Of a stretch of 64,000 nucleotides of DNA, positions 46,629-56,400 are shown piece after piece. Numbering within the stretch: the first letter of the stretch is position 1; the number at the start of each line of letters is the position of its first letter. Made by a program: the position numbers and the translations under genes. Below the pieces are notes generated by a model. The model was given only the letters and a program-made list of their open reading frames with translations. It was not told where the DNA came from and did no database searches. Source of the stretch: Rhabditophanes sp. KR3021 (Eukaryota > Nematoda > Chromadorea > Rhabditida > Alloionematidae); the NCBI GenBank assembly GCA_963281155.1, contig CAUJLY010000005.1, forward strand, positions 2,046,001 to 2,110,000, written 5' to 3'.

Positions 46629-47220
46629 TCATATGACGTGTTTGGGAAAATAAGCAGGGTACATTTTTTGATAAGCTTTCAAATCATTATCAGAAAAAAC
46701 GCATATGTAGATGGTTTTCAACCATGTTTGCGGGTGGCTGTCCAGATATTTCTTTACGATACCCAAAACTAAAGGTACTGACTCTTCGAATGGGAAGCCA
46801 TAATATCCAGTCCCGAGACTTGGAAAGGCAATCGTTTCATACCGATTTTCATCTGCTAATTTCAGTGAGTTCTCGTAGCATTCTACTAGTTTCACTTTGT
46901 GTTTGTCTTGAAGTTGACCTCGAACGATAGGCGCGACTGTGTGGAAGATAGCTTTTACATCTACAATTTTATAGGCTTGTGTCTTTTTTACTTCGCCTGT
47001 TAAGCATCCGTTTAAGGTCCCACATTCTTTTACCAATTCTCTACCGGCTGCTTTATGAATAGCGCCATCTACCCCACCTTGATAAGAAAAATTAATACAC
47101 CTTTCTAGAAAACTCCTACTTACCACCACCTAGCAAAGTTTTCTGTGCAGCATTAACGATTACATCGACTTTCAATTTAGTTATATCTCCTTGTATAATC
47201 TTTACGACCGCTGACACCAT
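46629..47220 (-). CDS. Macro-domain protein, MacroD type (ADP-ribose hydrolase family)
   Basis: Minus-strand exons 47124-47220 and 46629-47077 encode 181 aa from MVSAVVKIIQGDITKLKVD. MacroD-type domains bind ADP-ribose and remove mono-ADP-ribose from proteins. The fold-defining stretches are GDITKLKVDVIVNAA, then LLGGGGVDGAIHKAAG (diphosphate loop), the CLTGEVKKTQAY block, PSLGTGYYGFP (second loop) and YICVFSD. The residue after VNAA, normally Asn in VNAAN, is Gln here; that Asn matters for hydrolase activity in family members, so activity may be reduced. An in-frame Met at 47346 would add 42 residues with a hydrophobic stretch (VAYVVVVCVFTNANI); this could be a targeting sequence, but I favour the internal start. 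Confidence 0.9.
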
Positions 47221-47617
47221 TAAATTTCTTCGTTTAAAATAAGGACCAAGTATGTTAGCGTTAGTGAATACACACACTACCACAACGTATGCTACCCTTC
47301 TTCGTGAGATAGTCGGATGCTTACATTCAGACCAAAGAGACGTCATTCAAAACACTATTTAGACAAGCATACTCGCATCAATACGTACCATATAAAAAGG
47401 ATTGGATTTGATGTAAAGTTTTATTAATCTCGAGTTACTTACTTTGTTCCCGCACGGCCCACTTTTTAGTAAAAGATTGATGAAAGAAGTTTAGCCATTT
47501 GTCTTTTGACAACAGTCGATAGTTGTTTCTTCATTCATTTCTTAATTTAGGTTCTTTTTCTCAGTGACTAATCATTTTTATTTTTTTAGTCTGTTTAGCA
47601 CCTATTTTCTTCATATA
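47221..47617. promoter_or_regulatory. Divergent promoter region, macro-domain gene / ALYREF
   Basis: 397 bp between divergent start codons. Contains the possible N-terminal extension of the macro-domain gene (to 47346). T-rich runs ending in tttttttag (47589) and tgtttag (47598) upstream of the ALYREF ATG are candidate acceptors. Confidence 0.4.
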
Positions 47618-48738
47618 ATGGCTTTTGATCCAGTTAATATGTCTCTCGATGACGTCATCGCATCAACCAGAGGAAAGAAAAGTGTAAGAGGTCGCGGAGG
47701 TCCAAGAGGTGGCGGAAACCGTCGCGAGGCAAGTTAATAAACTAGAGTCAACCAATAATAGAATATTAACTCTATTTTAGTCAGGAGGAAGATCATCTGG
47801 ATGGAAGAACGACAAGTACGACGCCATCTTTGGAAACGGTCGCCGCGCTGCTGCATCGACATCTCGCCGTACTTCGGGAGGAGCAGGAGCTAAATTCGCC
47901 CCAAAAACACGTTCTGCAGTGAGCACATCGGGAGGGGCAGGAAAAGTCCTTATTTCGAACTTGCCCAGAAACGTCTCTACCGCTGATTTGGAGCAACTTT
48001 TCAAAGGCTACCAAATCAAAGAAGTGATCATCAATCACGACGAGATGGGCCAATCTCTTGGAACGGCTATGGTTTACACTCCACGTAAGCCTGATGCCAC
48101 CAAATTAATCAAAGACTTCTTCGGAGTCGCTATCGATGGTATGTCCGAGAGTTTTGAAATTTTTATATACTAAAAAATTTCCTCCCTACGTTTTTCACAT
48201 CGTTTGAGGATTGTGCTGTATTGACAAGAATACCAAAAGTTCAAGCTAAACAAGATACTTACGTTCTTACTCTGGATATTCGGAAAGCGCGAGCATAAGG
48301 CTTCAAAATTTGTTTGTAGAGTCAATTAGAATAAGAACTTACGACATAGTATGAAGAACTATTAGTTTTTGGTGTCTTCTTAATAAGCACTGAAGATACA
48401 CTTTATCAGCTTACATTTCTCAACTAATTGTATTTTTTGCAGGAAAGTCCATGAAGTTCACTGATCTCGCAGAAGATTCCCGGGCCACTGCCGAACAAAC
48501 CATCTTGAGTCGTGTCAGTGTTCGCAAGATACCACAAATCAGAAAGGAAAAAGGAACCGCTATTGTGAAGAGTGATCACAGAGCCTCAGGCGGAAAGCCA
48601 TTCCTCAAAAAAGGGGGGGCTAAGAAAGGAGATGCTCGTCCCAAGAAAACAGCCGTCCCAACTGCTGAAGATTTGGACAAAGATCTCGATAGTTATATGT
48701 CCAGAGGAAAACCCAAGGCTGATGAAAAAATGGAATAA
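47618..48738 (+). CDS. ALYREF: ALYREF/REF mRNA export adaptor
   Basis: Exons 47618-47728, 47781-48138 and 48443-48738 encode 254 aa. ALYREF is the TREX-complex adaptor that recruits NXF1 to spliced mRNA. The N-terminal UAP56-binding motif VNMSLDDVIASTRGK, RGG-type Arg/Gly-rich region (VRGRGGPRGGGNRRE), central RRM (GKVLISNLPRNVSTADLEQL; LGTAMVYTPRK) and C-terminal UAP56-binding motif LDKDLDSYMSRG are all present. The first intron uses a GC donor (GAG|GCAAGT): without it the frame hits TAA, and the nearby GTTAAT would break frame. The second intron is 304 bp, long for this genome. A shorter, diverged paralogue lies at 62046-62576. Confidence 0.95.
47729..47780 (+). other. 52-bp GC-AG intron of ALYREF
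   Basis: Donor GAG|GCAAGTT, acceptor tctattttag|TCA. It is the second GC-AG intron in the window (the first is in IWS1), with an identical GCAAGTT donor. Frame conservation across the junction is the evidence. Confidence 0.8.
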
Positions 48739-49149
48739 ACAGCCAAAAGATGCGTTTGATAATTTTCTCTTTGTATTATTTAATGTTTTGTCTCTCGTTA
48801 ATGTTTCAATTTTATTTTCTCATAATTAATCAATGTAATGATATTATTTAATTTCAATATGTTGCAATTAAAATAAATGTCTTTTTTGGCAAAAATTTCG
48901 TTTATACGATTAAATAAAGAAGAAGTTATTTAAAACGACAGTATTTTCACATTTTTTAAAACAATGGAATTTTTGTATTTTCATTCTTTTAAAACCTGCA
49001 TTTTAATTCTTTTAGAGGAACTGTATTTTTTGCTATTTTATTTGAACAACAATATTTATTTGAGAATAAAATTTATTATTTGAGCAACAATATTTATTTG
49101 AGAATAAAATTTATTATTCGAACGACAACATTTGCTACTTTAAATTAAA
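48739..49149. other. Convergent intergenic region with repeat
   Basis: Lies between the 3' ends of ALYREF (+) and PMPCA (-). Very AT-rich; carries the 38-bp tandem repeat listed next. No gene. Confidence 0.5.
49041..49130. repeat. 38-bp tandem repeat, ~2.4 copies
   Basis: Units at 49041-49078 and 49079-49116, differing at one visible base (aacaac vs agcaac), plus a partial third copy (ttcgaacgacaaca). The internal motif aatatttatttgagaataaa repeats exactly. It sits 20 bases past the PMPCA stop codon. Confidence 0.8.
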
Positions 49150-51823
49150 CTATTTTTTGTAATGAGTTCTTCCAGCTTGAATTCTTGCACAAATGTCTTC
49201 ATAACTTGGCATATTTTTCAAATTTCCATAAGCAACGACAGTCGGAATTGTATTCAGCATATTTTCCATTAATCTCTTGATGTCCTCGCTTGTAACCGCT
49301 TCGATTTCACGAATATATTCTAAGGGCGATTTTCTAACTCCATGTCCAAGTACTTGTCTCGCCAAATCTTCGAACATAACTGGTCTTTGCTCAAGATTCA
49401 TTAATAATTGGGACTTCAATAAATGCTTGGCCCTACTTAATTCGTCATCTGGAATTCCTCGTGTCAGTTGAATAAATTCGTTGACCGTGTAATCGACAGC
49501 AGTTGTCATGTTGTTTGGATTGTCACCGATTTGAATGCAGAAGGCTCCACCATCGGCATAGGAATAATTAAAAGCTTGAGCATTATACATGGATCCATTG
49601 TATCTTAAAACATTCATGTAAAGTCTCGTGTACATTCCTATGAAGGTCGTTAATAATTAATATTAGAAATATCAAATAGATGTCGTGTTTTAATAAGATA
49701 TTGAAATTGTCTTCTTCATAAGTAAACAAGCTTGTTTTTTATAAAATATCTCAACTCAATTTGGTAGATATGAACCACAAATTAGAGAATGCCGGCACCT
49801 ACGAAGATCCAAGAAAGAAGGTTATTCAGACAAGAGTGATTCATGCAGGAGTTTGTCTTTCACAATATGTGATACAATGAAGCCAGAAGGGGTTCCATAA
49901 TGTAAGTAGTAACTATCAATTTAGCAGTCACTGAACAAGTTACCTGATCTCTATTAGGGGTACCAACGAATGATGTAGGAATGACGACTTTGGAACAGGG
50001 GCTTGAATTGATAGTTGACGGTTTAAAAGCCTTATTAGAAGACAACAAAGAAGGCATTACAAAAAGACACAGTGGTTCTTTGGCAGTTCAATGCTACAAT
50101 TATTAAAAAGTATAATGTATAGCAGTGCATTTTCGGAGAATTCTTACCTAGTGGGCTTCCTCAATGACAAGCGTTTTGGGAAATATACAAAGTTCCAGAC
50201 TAATGATAATATTAAATGTTTTGGCATGATTTGCAGTATAAAGCTGATTCTAACTTTAGACTCTTAGTGGATGACAACTAAAGGAATTGTTATTGTGATG
50301 TCTCTGGTGATATCAAAACAAGATTCGATAAACACCACAAATTCAGTCAATCCTACTATTCAAGATTTATACCATTGAGTGGAAAGAAACCAAAATTATG
50401 GATATTTTGCATGACAAGAGACAATTGGCAGTTGTTTTGATTGATGGCTTAACTAGTAATGGAGCCCATGAATACGAATATTCTGCTATATTGGACTTGC
50501 AAAATATAGTAACCAATATTGATGCTTGTGGCGAATCGAATGTATAGAAAGCAACCTACTATTGCTAAAAGGATCTCAAAAATAATTGTGGGAAAAATTG
50601 ATTCACAATTATGTTCTAATTCTATTTCTTCCTAAGTTAAGCGTCCTGGTCTATTCTTTACTTTTTATAAATTTTAGCCATTGTATTTTCATATAAGAAG
50701 GAATATTTTATAATTCTGTTTAAGCTACCTTTCCCAGGACCACCAGCACTAAAGCTCTTTCCTCCACCAAGAATAGATTGCATTACACAGGCAACGACAA
50801 AATCTTTCGATTTGAAACTAGTTCCATCGAATCCTAATGCAAAATGAGTAAGTTCTGGGAATTCAACAATTGACAGTCCCTTGTTACTTAAATCAGCTTC
50901 CTTGTAAATTGAACCACCCGTATATTGCGAGAAAGAATCGTCAAGACGAGGTACTTTGTCCTTCAGCAATGATTTATCTGACTCCCAAATAGGCACCTTC
51001 TCGACGAAATTGGCATTCACTGAAGCAACAAAACTATCATGATCTACTCCAACTCCTGCAATAACCATATTCCCAGGAGCATGATATTGAGACATGTAGG
51101 TATATAAATCTTGTTTTGTAATCTTATCAACAGAATCCCCATTTGCAAACTTAGATATTCCCAAAGTATTTAATTTAAAAGCTGCCATATGTAGCCAATC
51201 ATTAATTAAAGGTTCTGGATCGGGGTTTCTGAGCAGAAAATTTAATTCAGAAGCCGCTATATCTTTGGCACCTTCTAATTCATGGTCTTCAAGGCAAGGT
51301 CTGTGGAGAGTATCAGCTATAATTGATAAAATGTCTTCCTGTCCTTTTTGGAAACACGAAGAAGCATAAAGAAAGCAATCTCTCGTGCTTTGGCAATCTA
51401 ATAGAGCTCCACCTCGTGAGATTAAGGCCTCTGTTTCACCAGGATCTGAATAGTTTAGAGAAGATGAAAAGGCTAGCTTTTGTAGAAGGTGAGTTGTTCC
51501 TTGGGGATAGAAGGTTTCGTATCTGCATCCTGAATTTACTGCTACTCCGATTGTGCAGAAGGTTCCGTATGCACGTTCTGTCGCTACAGTTAAGCCATTT
51601 GAGAGTTTCGTTATTTTGCTGTTAAACAATTCGATCGTCTCACCGGCTGTAACTGTTTTGTAGTTTTCGAAACCCGGAATTGGCGTTGATAAAGGCGTTA
51701 GTAAAGTTTCATTTAAAACCTAATTCTATAAATCATTAAATAACACTTTTTTAAACTTACTTTTGAAACATGGCGATTCCTAATTGGCCCAATTAAGGGA
51801 ATTTTACTAAAGTTTCGTAGCAT
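49150..51823 (-). CDS. PMPCA: Mitochondrial processing peptidase alpha subunit (PMPCA)
   Basis: Minus-strand exons 51761-51823, 50729-51719 and 49150-49637 encode 513 aa (human 525). Alpha-MPP is the substrate-recognition subunit that, with the catalytic beta subunit, cleaves targeting presequences in the matrix. The N-terminus MLRNFSKIPLIGPIRNR is a basic amphipathic presequence. The core shows VAVNSGCRYETFYPQGTTHL, where the zinc motif HxxEH of beta-MPP is absent, as expected for alpha. The Gly-rich substrate-sensing loop GGGKSFSAGGPGKGMYTRL is split by the last intron; then LEQRPVMFEDLARQVLGHG. That intron is 1091 bp and contains a plus-strand (antisense) relic. It diverges from METTL16 with 81 bp between start codons. 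Confidence 0.95.
49770..50547 (+). pseudogene. Antisense coding relic inside the PMPCA intron
   Basis: Plus-strand reading shows protein-like segments in shifting frames: MNHKLENAGTYEDPRKKVIQ from 49770 (with an acceptor-like tttggtag just before the ATG); then VGMTTLEQGLELIVDGLKAL; then SAFSENSYLVGFLNDKRFGK; then DIKTRFDKHHKFSQSYYSRF; and KIMDILHDKRQLAVVLIDGL through EYEYSAILDLQNI, ending GESNV and TAG at 50547. Stops and frame changes separate them. It looks like a decayed gene of some 250 codons, or one with several undetected introns. The family is not recognised. It is opposite in orientation to PMPCA and wholly intronic. Confidence 0.5.
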
Positions 51824-51904
51824 CTTATTAAATCAAAATAATTACTGTTTTCTTGACGTGATAATTGGCGATACAGTTGGAACGTAGTTACTTAGTACAT
51901 TCAA
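51824..51904. promoter_or_regulatory. 81-bp divergent promoter, PMPCA / METTL16
   Basis: Only 81 bp separate the two start codons, so the core promoters must overlap. It is AT-rich with a short TGACGT half-site (cttgacgtgataa). Bidirectional use is inferred from spacing. Confidence 0.5.
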
Positions 51905-52919
51905 ATGCATCCAAAAAATATTTACTCAAGTAACAAACCTGATTTTGATAAACTAGCCACTAAGTATGCTAAATTGAGGCACTTTTGTACATTAAATAAA
52001 AAAGGAAAGGTAAGTTGTAACTGATTATGTAAATAATTAGATTTGCTTTTAGTTTACGGTTGATTTTAATAGCAATGAGTGTGTAGGAGCTTTAACGGAA
52101 GCTCTTTTGAAAGAGAACTTTGATTTGGAGGTTGTTTTCTCAAGTAATAATCTTATTCCAAGATTAAGCAATAGATTGGATTACTTGCTTACTATTGATG
52201 ACGTTATTGAAGCAAATTTAGTGGATAAGAATGTTTCAATTGCTGGAGTTGACATCGGAACAGGTGCTTATGTGATTTATCCTTTACTTGGATCGAAACT
52301 ATTAAAATGGTCTTTTGTTGGAACGGAAACAGATCAGAAATCTATTGAGTATGGAAAAATAATCATTAATAACAACAAGTTGGATCATTTAATATCAATT
52401 GTACACAATGAGAGTTCGGACACAATTTTCAATTGTACTGAACAATTAATACCAGAGAATAAATTTGTCTTTAGCATGTGCAATCCCCCATTCTTTACGG
52501 ACGATGAAGTTACTGCAAAATTTAACAGATTTTATAGTGAAACCTTTGTGAATAAATGGACTGAAACAAGTAGAGATGATCCAAGATCCACAACAATTGC
52601 AACTATCTCGGAGTTATCGACAAAAGGAGGCGAAGTTGAATTTGTAGGAAATATGATTAAAGAGAGTCTTGATTTATCAAACAAAATCAACTTGTTCACT
52701 TCATTGGTTGGAAAGAAAAGCAGTATAGCCTTGTTACTCCCAAAATTAAAAGAGATAAATCATAAAGTTTATGAAATTATACAAGGGAAAACAATGCGCT
52801 GGATTATTATGTGGTCGTTTGATGAGAAGTTTGAATTTCCAGATATTCAACAAGGATCAACTAAAAGAAAAATACAAAGCAAAAAAACAAATAATTTAAA
52901 AAGGTTAAAAACAACTTGA
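51905..52919 (+). CDS. METTL16: METTL16 / METT-10, N6-adenosine RNA methyltransferase
   Basis: Exons 51905-52009 and 52053-52919 encode 323 aa. METTL16 methylates adenosine in structured RNAs (U6 snRNA and SAM-synthetase transcripts); the C. elegans orthologue METT-10 methylates a sams 3' splice site. Visible: the N-terminal module (MHPKNIYSSNKPDFDKLATK), SAM-binding GVDIGTGAYVIYPLLGSKL, TETDQKSIEYGK, the catalytic NPPF motif in FSMCNPPFFTD, and the C-terminal block QGKTMRWIIMWSFDEK. A basic Lys-rich tail (KRKIQSKKTNNLKRLK) could be an NLS. The vertebrate-specific VCR region is absent, as in other invertebrates. Confidence 0.95.
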
Positions 52920-52987
52920 CAAATATTTTATTGATATTCCATACAATTAAATTAGTTATAAATTTTAATTGTTACTTATTATTGAAA

Positions 52988-55900
52988 TTATTCCATTTCT
53001 TGATCGGCGACAAGTTTAGCCGCTTTAGCTGCTCTCATTTCACAAATCCAATTCTCCACTTTTACCCTTAACTCATCTTGTGGTACTAGTTGGTCGCTAG
53101 TTAACTCCTGTCTGTTGAATGGATCTTTCTGGACAGTCAGCAAAGAAGTTATGATAGTTTTTCGATCACAAATCTGGCCGGAAGTTGGCAATAGCACAGG
53201 ATCAAGCATGATGTTACCCATAATTGGATCTATGAATTCTTCAGGAATCTCTTCTCCGAAGTCTTCATCTTCAATCTTTAATGCATAATGAACGCTAGCA
53301 TTTTTGACAAACGCTGAAAACTTCTCATGGATTGCTCCATTGAAGTTCATCTGTTCTTTAAGACCTTTCAGGATGACAGCAAACTTTTCAGGAGTGAAAC
53401 TTCTTTCGTCAGCGGCAACATACTTAGAAAAGACATCTGCCATTGACAAGCAATTGTAAACAGTGATGATTTTTGTGACCAAATTGCGACCTTCAAAGTT
53501 GAGTTCTTTGACGAGTGTTGGAGATTCGAAGTGGACGTGATTTGGAGGTGATAATTCTGTTAGGTTGTAGTTCATTAATGCTGCTAACTGTTCTCCGATC
53601 AGTTGGTCTAAGAAGATTTTATGAGCGTATTCTGTTAACTTTTTGAGTAAATCCAAAGACTCGGCAAGGGTGTAAATCCATGTAGAAACACCTCTTTTAA
53701 CCTCCTCGAATTGGAGACGACGACTACTGGAATCTGCTTCATTTGAATTAGCTGTTTCGGCAGCGATTTCTTTTTCAAGTTTGACTGCTTTCTTCATCCC
53801 CCCCACAACTTCATCAAACAAATATGAAACGTCACTGATCACAATATTAGCAAATCTCTGAATCTCATTGCTCTGTCCATTCATCGCTGTTACCAACATT
53901 CCCTTTTGACTCGAACTCTCCCTAAAGCGTTCAAAGATAAAATGAATGCAACGTCTGATGTTGAATTTGTCATAGAATTCAGTATCAGCTCCAGTTGACT
54001 CAACATCACAATAATACTTGATCAAAACTGGCGTAATTTTGTTACATACTCCTGGCGACATCAAGATTTGCTGGTAGTATTGTTGGGAAACCGAACTGCT
54101 TGCCTTACTCCAGCATTGAACAATCACTTCCAATAACTTAGCGTAAGTAAATGGGGCACGAAAGTATTGCGGAGACACAGACAGGACCGACATCAACCTT
54201 TGCACAAACACTAGACTTGAAGACGCCAACTTTTCAGAAGTCGTAAGCAACTGGAAAGTAGCAAGCAAAATCATCCACCATGAACTCCGGCAAATTCTTG
54301 AACATATCATTTGGCTGAGCAGGAATGTGATTTAACTTGGCATCGGGATGAATCATGTTTAGGAGATACATGCCCCATTTATCCATCAGACTGTAGATAA
54401 CCTTGTTGATGTTAAGGTCGTGGAGGAGCGTCATTTGTAAGACCAACGTGTACTTTACAACAGAAGACTGTTCCTCCATAAGCTTGTATGACATGTACGT
54501 GGTAACCAAATCTCCACTCACAATTCCACTTCCTCTATGTTTATCGAAGGCAGCACGGTGCTTGTTCAAATCCTTTTTGAGATACTCGTATTCTCTTTTT
54601 GTAGTGTTGTAGTCGTTAATCAACCCAGCATAGCCTATGTGGATTGCAAATAGAGCGATGTAGAAAATCAGAGAGTTAAAAGTTACTTCTTCGCCTTCTT
54701 CAATAGTCTCGCAATATTGCGGAATGGCACTTTCGTTCATGTTTATCCGTGTAAGGTCTTTCAAGTCGAAGGCACATTGCTTCTTGGCCAGATAATTGTA
54801 GTCTAACCTCTCCAGTTTAACTTTAGCGGCTAGGTAGACCACCACATAAACAAGATTCGTGGTAAAGCTTGAGCCCATATTATCCTTCCTGCTGTATTGG
54901 AGTTTTCCTCTGCAGTAATTGGCTCCGATCGCATCCACTAAGAATCGAGTAGTCGCTTTCCTTGTTGAAGGCTTGCATACTAGTACCTGAGTCAAGCATT
55001 TAAGGTTTTCACGAATTTCATCATACGAGTTTCTGATTTGTGTGAAGACGTCATTCTTTTCCACTCTTTCAATTCCAACATCGCCAAACATCTTCTTCAG
55101 CTCAGGAGATCTTTCAGTGTCCCCATTTTCGAATATTCCAAGAGAGAAAAAAGGCCCCAAATAACTAGCCATGCATTCATAGTACCCATGGTTTGAGTTT
55201 CCTAAGAATTTGATTTTGAAGTTCTCCATACTACAGAGGACATCTACTAAATTGAATCGGCTTTTGGTCTCTGCCCCAAGAATGATCAATCTGGTAAGAA
55301 GTATAAGCGGTAGCCATCTAAGATCCTTGTTCATACATTTCATATTTGTAAAGTTGATGTGTCTGTAGCACTTAGCATCAATCGCCAACGTCCTCAGCTT
55401 CATAAAGATAGGCTTGAACAGCCCCTTCAAATAATCTTCAGACACATTTGCTGACACGAAGTCAATCCAATCCCTCAACTGCTTCTCATCCGACACCTTC
55501 TTTTCATGGAAGATGTAGATCATTGCATCACTTAATTTCATGAAATTCAGCGGCAAAGGTGATATGTGGTGGACGAAGATACCAGAGAAGACTTCGATTA
55601 CGACGAACCGGCAAAAATTAACGATCTCTTTTGTCCCATGATCCACGAAGTCGTTACCCCAAGTACCACTTAACTTGGTAAAATCATCAAATATTGTCCT
55701 GCAGACATCATATTCGACTGTGGATGTTAGAGATTCAGTAAAGGTGGTCCCGTAGAAAGTTCGAATCTCTTCTCCAATTGTGCCATCTCGAATATCACCT
55801 CGACCTTTGCATAAAGACAACTTCATAAGATATGCCTCCAACACAGATTCCTTTAACACGGAATCTGGCTTGTTATTGAAAATGTTCCCGTTGTCCTCAT

Positions 55901-56103
55901 CGCCTACGAGGTAGTTGCTCAGGAATCGAGGTTTAAGGTCCAAGTTCTCACTAACTACTTCCTCGAACTTTGATGATTCTTGACTTGTTTTACCCTAAGA
56001 ATGTAAATTAAAAAATCCAAAACCATCAAAAACTTACTCGTAAATCATAGAGTTGACTGAGGTTTGTTGCTAATACACAATACTCACCGTTGCTTGCAAA
56101 CAT
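52988..56103 (-). CDS. ufd-2: UFD-2/UBE4 ubiquitin chain-elongation factor (E4), with one-base discontinuity
   Basis: Minus-strand exons 56038-56103 and 52988-55994. The second exon needs one extra base skipped near 54252-54256 to stay open (TAC TTT C|CAG TTG), giving 1023 aa. Frame 1 ends ...DDFACYFPVAYDF stop; the continuing family alignment resumes in the next frame at QLLTTSEKLASSSLVFVQRL. Ufd2 proteins extend ubiquitin chains with Cdc48/p97. The elongated helical core is followed by the U-box (EFIDPIMGNIMLDPVLLPTS ... DPFNRQELTSDQLVP), the E2-binding domain. Before it, SDVSYLFDEVVGGMKKAVK and YYCDVESTGADTEFYDKFNI are typical core blocks. An indel in the assembly, a real frameshift mutation or programmed +1 shifting could explain the break. 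No intron fits there. Confidence 0.9.
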
Positions 56104-56400
56104 TTTTCCGTAATAGCCTTATATTTACAACTTAATGAATGATGTGTTACGTTTGAATCGCGATGACAATGGTTGGGATTTCGTCTAAGACAATCGCTGG
56201 GAGATATGAGGAAACTCAATGGCTACGTGTTTTTGGTTTATTTTATAGTACATAGATTATGCCAAAGTCGTGGCCCTACAAACAATTGGCAGGTCGATAT
56301 TAATTGGAAGCAAAACAGATAGTAAATCGAACGCAAAAGAGTGTTACATTTTTATTTACACCAAACAAACACATACAAATATAGTTAAAACACATATTCT

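Noticed and set aside
47650..47657. TGACGTCA palindrome in ALYREF exon 1
   Set aside because: It is coding sequence for the conserved UAP56-binding motif (DDV), so a regulatory reading is unnecessary.
50658..50728. PMPCA frame continuing past GGPGKG (SLNRIIKYSF...)
   Set aside because: This is intron; the family sequence GKGMYTRLY resumes at 49637.
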